From NCBI GenBank assembly GCA_015272195.1, contig JACYMC010000169.1, positions 1-40,175 on the forward strand: 40,175 nt of DNA, given 5' to 3'. Made by a program: the position numbers and the translations under genes. The notes beneath the pieces were generated by a model. The model worked only from the letters and a program-made list of their open reading frames with translations, was not told the DNA's origin and made no database searches. The stretch is from Candidatus Sericytochromatia bacterium. GTDB lineage: Bacteria; Cyanobacteriota; Sericytochromatia; UBA7694. Shown here in pieces: positions 1 to 7,944 of this stretch (within the stretch, counting starts at the first letter, position 1; each line of letters begins with the position of its first letter).

Positions 1-21
1 TGAATCTTAAGCATTATTTTG

Positions 22-46
22 GGGGCTTCCTTTCGAGGGATGCCCC
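22..46 (+). terminator. Possible terminator hairpin at left edge
   Basis: GGGGC-t-TCC (22-30) can pair with GGA-t-GCCCC (38-46), with one T/T mismatch, and ATTTTA follows on the plus strand. It would end a plus-strand gene lying left of the window. It also lies downstream of the minus-strand M48-like gene but has no T-run in that direction. A separate perfect palindrome, TGACTTG-T-CAAGTCA, occupies 111-125. Otherwise nothing is recognised in the first 174 bases. Confidence 0.3.
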
Positions 47-174
47 ATTTTAGCTTAAATCCAACACGGACAATACTTACAGGCTATTTAGGGCTCTCAA
101 ACCCTCTCCCTGACTTGTCAAGTCAAAGCTTTGCCCTACACCTTATGTGAACGCACCTTTGTGAGAAATGCGGG

Positions 175-1164
175 TTAGTCCGAGAAAATCTTGACGATAT
201 CTTTATAGCCATAGCTCTTTTGATCTTCTCGCGTCCACTGCAGCAGTTCAGCGGCTCGCCAGACCGGAAAAGAAAAGACCCGATGGCTGTAGAGAAACTG
301 TTGCCAGTATTTATCGAGCCACTGCTGCACCATACCGTGATTCAACTGCTGAGCCTGCTGTACAAAAGCTTCCAGGCTGGCCCGTGAGGAGACCGTACCG
401 CCAGTTTGTTTGAGCAGATAATTAAAACTGGCTTTTTCGTTCTGCAGCACCAGCATCATGGTGCGATCGGCACTTAAGTTAGCTTTCAGACGCCAGGTCA
501 GCAGGGCCTGCTGTACCGGCAGGCTGATGTTTTCAGCCATGGCTTCCAGCGGGGTTTTTTTGAAAGCTTTGTGCATAATCAAAGGCAGACAGTCTGCAGC
601 GACCTTATAACGCAGATGGCCGCAGTGAATATGACCAATTTCAGTGGCCAGGGCCGCCAGCAGGTCCATTTCATCAAAGGTCGACAGCAGCTGCGGCGAC
701 AGCACAATAAAGGGATGGGCCTCTGAGCCCCCTGAATAGGTGTAGAAGCCCATATCACCAAAAATATCCACATAAGAAAGATACAGGGCCGGCATTTGAT
801 GGATCCCCATAGTGCGGCAGACCGCCATCAGTTTACCGTATAAATCGGGGTATTGTTTGGGGCCCACGCGCAGACCATTAGCCGCAAAGAAAGCCTCACC
901 AAAACTTTGCTCACCCAGGGCCTGCATTTTACCCAGCAGGTTCTGTACACCCGGCAGATTTTTAAGTTGCTGCAGCGCTTCAGCGGCTGTCGGATGCATA
1001 TAGACGGCAGGATCAAGATGTTTAAAATGACTGTGTTTCTGGGTGCTCAGATTCAGTTTGCAGCGCGAGCAGCGGACCTGGACTTTTTCGAGAGCCTGGG
1101 GGCTGACGTTATTTTGCCAGCCGCAATAACCACAAATGATCTGTTCTTGAGTAGGGACGTTCAT
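175..1164 (-). CDS. Zinc-ribbon M48-like pseudoprotease
   Basis: 329 aa. An N-terminal zinc-ribbon-like segment has two CxxC pairs (ICGYCG near residue 11, RCSRC near 32). The rest resembles the M48 (HtpX/YcaL-type) peptidase domain, with the alpha-helical core ALATEIGHIHCGH. In active M48 enzymes this helix is HExxH. Here the first His is Thr174, while Glu175 and His178 remain. The downstream Glu ligand, normally in an ELxADR context, is Asn229 in ANLSADR. Two of three zinc ligands are therefore missing, so proteolysis is unlikely and a binding or scaffolding role is more plausible (inference). No signal peptide or clear membrane segment is seen, unlike many M48 proteases. The start overlaps the HEAT-repeat gene's stop by four bases (ATGA), so the two are probably co-translated. 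The assignment rests on motif context only. Confidence 0.7.
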   Translation of the reverse strand: MNVPTQEQIICGYCGWQNNVSPQALEKVQVRCSRCKLNLSTQKHSHFKHLDPAVYMHPTAAEALQQLKNLPGVQNLLGKMQALGEQSFGEAFFAANGLRVGPKQYPDLYGKLMAVCRTMGIHQMPALYLSYVDIFGDMGFYTYSGGSEAHPFIVLSPQLLSTFDEMDLLAALATEIGHIHCGHLRYKVAADCLPLIMHKAFKKTPLEAMAENISLPVQQALLTWRLKANLSADRTMMLVLQNEKASFNYLLKQTGGTVSSRASLEAFVQQAQQLNHGMVQQWLDKYWQQFLYSHRVFSFPVWRAAELLQWTREDQKSYGYKDIVKIFSD

Positions 1165-3182
1165 GCAATCTCCTGGGGCTGAATCAAGGTGGGAACATTC
1201 AGGGCTTCGTCTGCCAAACGGCGAATCCGCTCATCAGCATCCTGGCTGACGGCTTGCAACGGCGCCTGAACGGTTTGCATCAGATGCCCAAGGGCTTTGA
1301 CGCAGCGTGAGCGGACACGGGTATCACGGCTGTCCAGTGCTGTCACCAGCGGCGCAATCGCCTGATGTGCCAGTTTTTCAATCGCTTCAGCGGCAGCCGA
1401 GCGAACGCGCCGGATGGGATCGTCCAGCGCCGCAATCAGGGGCGCCAGCGCACGGCCGTCACCGGCCTCACCCAGCACAAAGGCAATGCCGGCCCGCAGC
1501 CGCTCATCTTCATGCCCCAGATAAGGCAGCATTTCAGATACAGCATCAGAACCCAGACGACTCAGCACCCCCACTGCGGCTGTGCGCAGATAGGCGTTTT
1601 CGCTTTGCAGGGCGATCAGCAGTTGCTCAATCAAAAAGCTGCTCGGGAGCTTCACAAGACTTTCTGTCGCCTGATGTCGCACCAGGCTGTCTTCGTCACC
1701 CAGAGCGCCCAGCAGCGCTTCGGTGACCTGCAGATCACCAAAATCACCCAGAGCAGCCGCCACTTCAGCGCGCACCTGAGGGTCATGATCCTGGAGGCTT
1801 TCTATCAATGCTTCCAGCGATTCAGGGTTTAGAGCCTCATGCAGGCCCGCCACAGCTTCCAGACGCACTTTGACGTCTTCATCTTTTAAAGCATCCACCA
1901 GCGAAAAAACCGTCTGGTTTTCGAGCTGAAGCAGGGTCTGGGCTGTTTCACGCAGATGGGCACGCAGTTTGCGGCTGGCGCGTGCGGCCTCCAGACGCAC
2001 CGAACTGTCTTCATCCTGCCAGGCGGCATCGCGCAGCGGTGCAATAGCGCGATAATCGCCCAGATCGCCCAGGGCGCGGGCCGCGCCACAGCGCACCCGG
2101 CGCATGCTGTCGTGCAGACAGGCGGCAATCGGCTCTACCGCATCGGTGACTTCCAGCTCACTCAGAGCCCGGATAGCTTCCAGACGCACCGAGCTGTCCT
2201 CATCCTGCAGCGCGCCGATCAGCACACCGGCTGCCTCGGGCAGACGCAGCATGCGCAGCGCTTCAGTGGCCCGCCAGCGCACGCGACGGGCTTCGTCCTG
2301 GCTTACCGCCTGCATTAAAGCCTCAGCAGCCTCAAAAGCAGACAGTTTACCCAGCGCCTGGGCCGCACGCGTGCGCACGCGGCGGTCTTCGTCCTTCAAA
2401 CAGCTGATCAGGGCCTGAACAGCGGTAATATCACCGATTTCACCCAGCGCTTTGGCCGCTCCAGAGCGCACTGAGCGCACACCGTCTGAGAGGGCCTCGG
2501 TCAGGGCGGGCACAGCCATGGGGCCCATTTTGCCCAATACGTATACAGCGGCAGAGCGGGCTGCCTGCACTTCATCGCGCAGGGTGTCGAGCATGGCGGG
2601 AATCAGTTCGGCTTCAGGCCGGGCGCTAAGGGTTTCGGCAGCCCGCGAACGAATGGCATTATCGTCATAAGCCAGCGCGGCACTTAAAACCGGAATCATG
2701 CGCAGATCGCCCAGATGATAAAGTGACTCAGCCATACGCAGACCGACTTTGGGGTTCTCTTCGGCTTCAAGTGCGGCATAAAGGGCCTCAATGGTGCTGG
2801 TCTGGCCCAGCTTGCCGAGGGCTTCAGCGGCCCGGCTGCGCAAGCGATCGTCCGGGCGCTGCAAAAAAGGCAGCACAGCCTCAGCCAGTGCGGCCCCGTC
2901 GTGTTGATGAAGGCTTTCGCCCAGGGTATAAAGGGCCGCCACCTGCACATCGGTTTCTTCTGCCTGCAGACAGCTTAACAGGCCAGGGACGGCTTCTGAC
3001 AGCGGTTGATGGCGCAGGGCAAAGGCTGCAGCAGCTCTGAGTTTAGGCGGGTAATCCGGCTGCAAAAGCGCAATCAGGTGTTCAAAATCTGCGCGGGCCG
3101 AAGCGGCATCAAGAGACTGAATGGCTTTGAGTTGCTCAGCCAAAGTAAGCTGCTCGGGAGGGGAATACCCAGCTGAATTCAT
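1161..3182 (-). CDS. HEAT/PBS-lyase-type repeat protein
   Basis: 673 aa, made almost entirely of about twenty 31-residue helical repeats with the recurring signature VRxxAAxALGxLGD. This is the pattern of PBS-lyase-type HEAT repeats (phycobilisome lyase-like, HEAT_2 families). Such proteins form curved solenoids that bind other proteins. No catalytic motif, signal peptide or membrane segment is visible, so it is probably cytosolic. I start it at ATG 3182 (MNSAGYSPPEQ). The frame stays open upstream to 3251, but that extension is not repeat-like and has no ribosome binding site, whereas AAAGGCAG lies 5' of 3182. It is the first gene of a two-gene operon and its TGA overlaps the start of the degenerate M48 protein, suggesting the solenoid and the pseudoprotease act together. 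A role in chromophore attachment is not implied. Confidence 0.88.
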   Translation of the reverse strand: MNSAGYSPPEQLTLAEQLKAIQSLDAASARADFEHLIALLQPDYPPKLRAAAAFALRHQPLSEAVPGLLSCLQAEETDVQVAALYTLGESLHQHDGAALAEAVLPFLQRPDDRLRSRAAEALGKLGQTSTIEALYAALEAEENPKVGLRMAESLYHLGDLRMIPVLSAALAYDDNAIRSRAAETLSARPEAELIPAMLDTLRDEVQAARSAAVYVLGKMGPMAVPALTEALSDGVRSVRSGAAKALGEIGDITAVQALISCLKDEDRRVRTRAAQALGKLSAFEAAEALMQAVSQDEARRVRWRATEALRMLRLPEAAGVLIGALQDEDSSVRLEAIRALSELEVTDAVEPIAACLHDSMRRVRCGAARALGDLGDYRAIAPLRDAAWQDEDSSVRLEAARASRKLRAHLRETAQTLLQLENQTVFSLVDALKDEDVKVRLEAVAGLHEALNPESLEALIESLQDHDPQVRAEVAAALGDFGDLQVTEALLGALGDEDSLVRHQATESLVKLPSSFLIEQLLIALQSENAYLRTAAVGVLSRLGSDAVSEMLPYLGHEDERLRAGIAFVLGEAGDGRALAPLIAALDDPIRRVRSAAAEAIEKLAHQAIAPLVTALDSRDTRVRSRCVKALGHLMQTVQAPLQAVSQDADERIRRLADEALNVPTLIQPQEIA

Positions 3183-3493
3183 ATAAAGGTTCTGCCTTTC
3201 TGATCTCAGAATAGAAATCGGTGTGTCTGCCGGTCTGTTATGCAGACACACAAAATGTTGCGGCTATTTTAACATAGCCTGAGACAGCCAGAAAGCCCGC
3301 AGCCAGAAGGTGATTTCAGAAAGGGCTTTCAACGGATAAAAAAGGTTTTACAGCATCAACACAGAAACAGGTAGCATTCCCTAAAAAAACCTCATATATC
3401 TTCATATTTTCAGGTTTTGAAAAAGTCATCAAAATGGGCTTAAATGTTAGATCGATGGGCCCTTTTAAATACATCTACAACGAGGTTCCTCCA
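3183..3493. other. Divergent intergenic region
   Basis: 311 AT-rich bases between the HEAT gene (minus) and a secreted-protein gene (plus). They hold a perfect inverted repeat GGCTAT-TTTAAC-ATAGCC (3262-3279), near where the HEAT-operon promoter should lie. They also hold AAAACCT/AGGTTTT arms around 3387-3418 and a candidate plus-strand promoter, listed separately. No small gene or tRNA is recognised. Upstream in-frame extensions of both flanking ORFs run into this region, but they lack ribosome binding sites. Confidence 0.6.
3417..3445 (+). promoter_or_regulatory. Candidate sigma70 promoter of secreted-protein gene
   Basis: TTGAAA (3417-3422), a 17-base spacer and TTAAAT (3440-3445). The predicted start near 3452 gives a leader of about 42 bases to ATG 3494, with GAGG at 3483-3486. 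It also lies downstream of the alternative ATG at 3434, supporting the shorter protein. Confidence 0.45.
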
Positions 3494-4333
3494 ATGATCT
3501 TCAGGCACGCATACTCTGTTTTCATCACAAGCGCTCTGAGTGTTGGTCTGCTGGCCGGCAATGCCTTTGCCGGCATTACCAATCCAAGCCCCCATCGCAA
3601 AGTCGACGGCAAAGGTATTGGCAACTGCGTTTTTTCAGACACTGAACTGGGCTTTAAGCAAGACAGCAGCTACAAACTCAAAAGCAGTTTTACAGCATCT
3701 GAAACCGTGCATGTGCGCTGTTATTTTCCCCAGACCCTTCAGGAGTATAAGCCCCTGGGCAAAGTACTCAACGAACTGAAAGAAAACGAACAGTACTGGG
3801 CTTCTTTGAGCGTCAAGGGCTCCAACGGTTATTTCACGATTGATGAAATGCTGTTTAAGGTCAACAAATGGGAATCAGATCAGCAGCGCTTTGATATTAC
3901 CGGCGATGCAAGCGGTGATTTTGGTTATGAAATCAGCCGTGAAAGCGAAGCCAGGCGTTTTGGCGCAACCGTCAGAAACGAAGATGCGGGGTATTATGCC
4001 GTCAATCTGGCAAACTATGTCAAAGCCATGGCCGACTCAGCCGGCAAGTACCCTTACAGCGCCAACTTCTGCGTGGATGTATTTGTCAAAGTGGCAGATG
4101 ACACCAAAACCGTTGAAAAAATCAATGAACGCACCAAGCTGCGTGAATGGGTTAACGAACCGATCATTAAACAGTACCTGATGGCGAAATCCTGCTTTGA
4201 CTACACCATCAAATCGGCCAGCGATGTGAACTGGACTGCCGATGACAGCGATGACAACACGGGAGCTGCCAATCATTCAGACACCCAGAAAGCGGTCGAT
4301 GAAGTCAAAGATCTGCTGAAAGGGCTGTTTTAG
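3494..4333 (+). CDS. Secreted protein of unknown function
   Basis: 279 aa from ATG 3494, chosen because GAGG at 3483-3486 precedes it and a clean Sec signal peptide begins there: MIFRHAYS, a hydrophobic stretch, then LLAGNAFA with cleavage expected after AFA (about residue 26). The mature part has four cysteines (NCVF, RCYF, FCVD, SCFD) that could form two disulfides outside the cytoplasm. I recognise no domain. The C-terminus, EVKDLLKGLF after a Gly/Asp-rich linker, resembles the C-terminus (QDILKGLGF) of the convergent secreted gene to the right. They may belong to one poorly conserved secreted family, or share a C-terminal binding peptide (inference). Base composition is AT-richer than in the housekeeping genes of the window. 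Confidence 0.8.
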   Translation: MIFRHAYSVFITSALSVGLLAGNAFAGITNPSPHRKVDGKGIGNCVFSDTELGFKQDSSYKLKSSFTASETVHVRCYFPQTLQEYKPLGKVLNELKENEQYWASLSVKGSNGYFTIDEMLFKVNKWESDQQRFDITGDASGDFGYEISRESEARRFGATVRNEDAGYYAVNLANYVKAMADSAGKYPYSANFCVDVFVKVADDTKTVEKINERTKLREWVNEPIIKQYLMAKSCFDYTIKSASDVNWTADDSDDNTGAANHSDTQKAVDEVKDLLKGLF

Positions 4334-4519
4334 TCCAGGGGTCTGAAACTAACCTTCAGGGATGAAGGCCAGTATGCCCTGATTTTCGCCTACCACCCGC
4401 AGGGAGATTCCTCACTGCGCAGTGGGCCGGCATAAAAAGACCATCACAGGCACCGTGCAGGACGCGTGCAGCATCCATCTCACTAGTGCACAGCGGTGAA
4501 AGCCGCATATTTTACTGGA

Positions 4520-4551
4520 TGCCTGTCGGTTCGAGACTGAACCGACAGGCA
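4520..4551. terminator. Strong hairpin between convergent genes
   Basis: TGCCTGTCGGTTC (4520-4532) and GAACCGACAGGCA (4539-4551) form a perfect 13-bp stem with a 6-base loop. It sits between the stop of the secreted-protein gene and the stop of the convergent interrupted gene. No T-run follows on either strand, so a classical intrinsic terminator is not certain; it may act as an RNA 3'-end stabiliser. A second small palindrome, CACTGCGCAGTG, is at 4413-4424. Confidence 0.5.
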
Positions 4552-4564
4552 CATACAAAGCGGC

Positions 4565-5680
4565 TTAGAAACCCAGACCTTTGAGAATATCCTGGGCCTG
4601 ATCGGTGGGTGATTTGCTGCTGTCTGGTTTGAGATTCTGCAGCGGATTGGCTGACTTGATCACGTCGTCCGGACTTTTACCCTCGGCAGTCACGCAACCG
4701 TCACGGGTATCGTTGTTATATTCAATATCGCGAACTGACCATTTGTTCTCATTCAGTTTACGATTGGCAGACACTTTGACTGGACAGGTAAAAACAGCTT
4801 TGGTTATAACAGGCACCGGCATATTATCGTATTTGGTGTTCATCACGGCTTCTATTTTCATGTTAACGGCTGTGTGGGCCTGAATGTATTCTTCTTCACT
4901 TTTGGGAAAATAGTTCCAGTTAAACACGGGCTTGCTGTTGCTTTTTTCAAAGCTCAGGATCTGGCTTCCTTTAAAATCAACCTTTCTCCCGCCATAAGCC
5001 GAAGGATAGAGAAGAAACTTGCTGATATCCATGGCCTGATTGGTTTTGTATTCATTGGGTGGCGTTTCATTAAACTGACGTAATGATTCGGCAAACATCT
5101 GACCAGGATCAAACTGAGCGGCAAAAGTGGGTGGCTCCAGCTTTAAAATAGCCTGGCCAGACGGTGGGCCAGCTGTTTCCCATCGCGTTTGTTTGACATA
5201 ACCGCCATTTTCCCACACTGTTTTACCCGTATAAACCTAGCGACGAAAACGGGTACTGAAGATGACTTGCTCCCCACTTTTTGCTTCAAACAAACGTAAA
5301 GCATCAGCTTTGCCCGCGTTTTTCAGATTGTCTGACGCGCTGGTTTTACCGGCCCAGGTTGAGTCATAGTTGGTACGAGCCAGGCTGTGGCCGCGCCAGT
5401 TATGGGATTTGTCCAATGAAGGCGGGGTACCCTGAAAAGGTGTGGCCACCAATTGCAGCGACTGATCAACGCCCTGCCATTGACCGGCCCAGAGCTGTTT
5501 AAAAGGCTTGCTCCCTTTAACCATGACCGTCACCTGGCCCAGCTTATCCAGCGGGACCGAGCTGATCGCTTTGTCATTGAGTATAAAGGAAATACTGGTG
5601 TTGGCCCAGGCTGGCATGGCGCTGAGAGACAGCATGGTACCAAGCGTCCAGATGGCTATTTTGCGGTGTTTTATCATCAT
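4565..5680 (-). pseudogene. Secreted protein gene interrupted by in-frame TAG
   Basis: The reading frame from ATG 5680 starts with a signal peptide (MMIKHRKIA, hydrophobic core, SAMPAWA). It runs 147 codons to TAG at 5237-5239, then continues in the same frame, without another stop, for about 224 more codons to 4565. The residues around the stop, STRFRR-stop-VYTGKTVWENGGYVKQ, read as one continuous secreted protein. The second half alone would have to start at GTG 5218 and would lack any signal peptide. A single C-to-T change (CAG Gln to TAG) explains it. The intact product would be about 371 aa with two C-terminal-region cysteines and the tail QDILKGLGF, similar to the neighbouring secreted protein. 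GGAG (plus-strand 5687-5690) precedes ATG 5680. Alternatives are stop readthrough, a true two-gene split or a sequencing error. Function unknown. Confidence 0.75.
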
Positions 5681-5731
5681 TGAATACTCCATCTATGGTT
5701 TTGACTATGCTGAAATAACAGCAATTAGATA

Positions 5732-5767
5732 GTTTAAAGTGTTAAACGTTTTCAGTAATTTTGTCAA
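5732..5767 (-). promoter_or_regulatory. Promoter with overlapping inverted repeat
   Basis: On the minus strand TTGACA (5767-5762, perfect -35), a 17-base spacer and TAACAC (5744-5739, weak -10) lie upstream of the interrupted secreted-protein gene. The inverted repeat GTTTAA-AGTG-TTAAAC (5732-5747) covers the -10, as a repressor operator would. The weak -10 next to a perfect -35 is the main doubt. Confidence 0.45.
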
Positions 5768-5862
5768 TACAGGGCAATAGATAACACAAGCATAAAGCCG
5801 CGTTCTCAGCTGATATATTTGCACGGGCTGAGACCGTTTTTGCGTGAAGTATACAGAAGATT

Positions 5863-6894
5863 TTAAAAGGGTTTAAAATCGATCGGCAAGGGCCGTCGCA
5901 GCAACCAGGGGTCAATGCCCTGCTTCAGCGCTGTGAGCAAGCCGGCAGCCTCCCAGTAATTGGCCACTTCAAAAATCTGATCGTGCGACCAGCCCAGGCT
6001 GTCCGGGCTGACGGGCAGCACACTCTGGTTTTCGCCCACCACCAGCAGCGGAATCTGCCGCTGCGCGGCCACCAGCATGGGCAGCCCGCCACAGGCGCCA
6101 CGTGGGGCCAGCACGGCGTCAATCTCTTTGAGGCTGAAATCTCCTTCAGCATAGGGCACATAGCGCGGCGCCCGGCTGAGACCCATCAGAATACAGGGCA
6201 GGTAGGTGGTGCCAATTTCTTCGGCCGCCACGCGGGGGTCCAGGCGTTGGCTCACAATCTGGGGTGTAAAAATCGGTGAATGCGCCACCGGCACTTTGAG
6301 TTCAGCCACCAGCGCGTGAGAGATCAGGGCCTCCATTGCGCCAATGGGATCAACGCCCTGACCATAAAAATAATCCGGGTTGTCGCTGTCGCTTAAAACA
6401 TCAAACCAGACCAGCACAGCCAGCGCGTCAGCCCCAGCATTCAGACAGCGCTGACCGGCTGTGATCAGCTGTTCCAGATTGTTAACCTCACCGGTATAGC
6501 CCCAGTCATTGGGGTAGAGCTGCAGATCCACGGCCTGATCGGTCAGGGTATAACCGCTGATCTGGCAGCCTGTACTCATGGCGGTGGCGTTAACGGCGTT
6601 TGCAATCAGATCCAGCCAGGGTTCGCAGCGCCGATCGATCACCAGGCCAATGCGGTTGCTGCGCACCTTCTGAAAGCCCCATTGCTCAGTAAAAAACTGA
6701 TTTAAAGCGTGGCCTTCAATGTAGAGACCATTAGGGGGCAGGGCGTTAAAGCCGGCGGCATTGACCACATTGGGATGGGTCAGGATTTCATCGGCAATCT
6801 GACCCAGATAAGCGGTGACCAGACCCGCATCACCGGCGAATCCACCGACACTGGCGCCCACGCCGGTGGGAACCACAAAAACGATACGAAACAT
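5863..6894 (-). CDS. DUF3326 family protein
   Basis: 343 aa. The sequence follows the DUF3326 family from end to end. It starts with VVPTGVGASVGGFAGDAG, then has THPNVVNAAGF, NGLYIEGHALN, RIGLVIDRRCEPW, the GQGVDPIGAMEALISH segment, VPVAHSPIF, and the C-terminal TYLPCILMGLSRAPRYV. The length is close to that of the family, which I know chiefly from cyanobacteria and plants and whose biochemical function is not established. No signal peptide: the N-terminus is a beta strand of a probable nucleotide- or ligand-binding fold with glycine turns. It is transcribed divergently from the MotA-like gene and has no operon partner on its strand. ATG 6894 is kept because homologues start at the same place, although its ribosome binding site is poor. 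Best single hint of a cyanobacterial-lineage host. Confidence 0.88.
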   Translation of the reverse strand: MFRIVFVVPTGVGASVGGFAGDAGLVTAYLGQIADEILTHPNVVNAAGFNALPPNGLYIEGHALNQFFTEQWGFQKVRSNRIGLVIDRRCEPWLDLIANAVNATAMSTGCQISGYTLTDQAVDLQLYPNDWGYTGEVNNLEQLITAGQRCLNAGADALAVLVWFDVLSDSDNPDYFYGQGVDPIGAMEALISHALVAELKVPVAHSPIFTPQIVSQRLDPRVAAEEIGTTYLPCILMGLSRAPRYVPYAEGDFSLKEIDAVLAPRGACGGLPMLVAAQRQIPLLVVGENQSVLPVSPDSLGWSHDQIFEVANYWEAAGLLTALKQGIDPWLLRRPLPIDFKPF

Positions 6895-6963
6895 GTTAAG
6901 CTATGGTGTCCAGATGTATTTACAGGCGGGTATCATACAACATTCTTAAAAACAGAGACCAGC

Positions 6964-7944
6964 ATGTCAGAGCGCAGTTTTTCTTTTCAGATCTTTTTTT
7001 CTTTGCTGGGCACCGGCGGTGGTCTGGGCCTGGTTTTACTCGGTTTGCTCAGCTCCCCACCCGTACTGCAGCACTTTTACCAGCCCCGCGGGCTGCTGAT
7101 TCTGGGCGGCGGCCTGCTGGCCGTGATCTGGATGTCTTTTTCGCCTGGCGAGCTGCGCCAGAGCCTGCGTCTGCTCTGGGATTTGCTGAGCGGAGCCAGT
7201 TCACCTGACTGTGAAGGGTTACTGAAAGAGTCCGTCATGCTGGCCAGTCGCAGTCGCGAGTCTGAAGGTCAGGAAGCCAAGCTCTACCGCGAAATCAAAC
7301 CTTATCTGTCGCACCCCATGCTGCGGGCCGGCCTGGATCTGCTGATGGCCGGCTATGATGCCCCAATGGTCAAAGAAACCCTGCAAACCCGTCAGCGCCA
7401 GGAAATGATGCAGTATCATACCGCTGAGCAGGTGTTAAAAACCTGTCTGCGGGCCAGCTGGATGCTGGGACTGGCGGGCGGCCTGACGGCGGTGCTGCGC
7501 ACCCAGCTGCTGCAGAATGCCGATACCCTGCAGCGCTATCTCAGCGGCATTGCGCTGCCAATCGCCCTGGGTCTGTTGCTGAGCATGTTGCTGTTTTACC
7601 CCCTGCTGCGCCAGCTGGAGCTGCAGCGCCGGAAGTGGCAAAACTATCTGGACATGAATATTTCTGCCGTACTTTTACTGCAGGGCCGTCACCACGCGCT
7701 GTTTCTCGAAACCGTGCTCAAGGCCTTTTTACCCGAACAAACGGCCCAGCCCCTGCCTGCACCTTCAGCGCGCCCCGCTGCCATGTCTGCGGCACCGGCG
7801 CCTGCTGCAACCGGCTTTCAACAGGCGCTGCAGCAGGAGCACGCGCCCGACGCACCCGTCACACCAGACACCAGCGCAGAAGGGCTGAGCAAAGAACAGC
7901 TCAAGCGTTTTCGTCCGGTACAGCCCCGGAAGTCCCAGCCATGA
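6964..7944 (+). CDS. Divergent MotA/ExbB-like membrane protein
   Basis: 326 aa from ATG 6964. Two N-terminal membrane segments (about residues 9-32 and 42-58) are followed by a cytoplasmic stretch with the MotA-type pattern LRAGLDLLMAGYDAPMVKETLQTR. Two more membrane segments follow (about 160-178 and 194-217), then NISAVLLLQGRHHALFLETVLKAFLPEQ, matching the MotA tail that runs into xxLLxFLPP. The prolines that MotA/PomA carry at the inner end of TM3 are not visible: the segment reads CLRASWMLGLAGGL. A roughly 70-residue Ala/Pro-rich tail ends in SKEQLKRFRPVQPRKSQP. No MotB/ExbD partner lies nearby. Whether it still conducts ions is doubtful; an adapted membrane scaffold is possible (inference). 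The gene overlaps tsaD by four bases (ATGA). Confidence 0.65.
   Translation: MSERSFSFQIFFSLLGTGGGLGLVLLGLLSSPPVLQHFYQPRGLLILGGGLLAVIWMSFSPGELRQSLRLLWDLLSGASSPDCEGLLKESVMLASRSRESEGQEAKLYREIKPYLSHPMLRAGLDLLMAGYDAPMVKETLQTRQRQEMMQYHTAEQVLKTCLRASWMLGLAGGLTAVLRTQLLQNADTLQRYLSGIALPIALGLLLSMLLFYPLLRQLELQRRKWQNYLDMNISAVLLLQGRHHALFLETVLKAFLPEQTAQPLPAPSARPAAMSAAPAPAATGFQQALQQEHAPDAPVTPDTSAEGLSKEQLKRFRPVQPRKSQP

Noticed and set aside
3434-3493. Upstream ATG for the first secreted protein
   Set aside because: It would add 20 residues before the signal peptide, lacks a ribosome binding site and lies before the predicted transcription start.
4525-4545. GGTTCGA resembling a tRNA T-loop
   Set aside because: It is part of a perfect 13-bp hairpin without any acceptor or anticodon arm around it.
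5804-5841. TCTCAGC/GCTGAGA stem followed by TTTTT on the plus strand
   Set aside because: The loop is 16 bases and no plus-strand gene ends just before it; it is on the wrong strand for the DUF3326 gene, so a terminator call is not supported.
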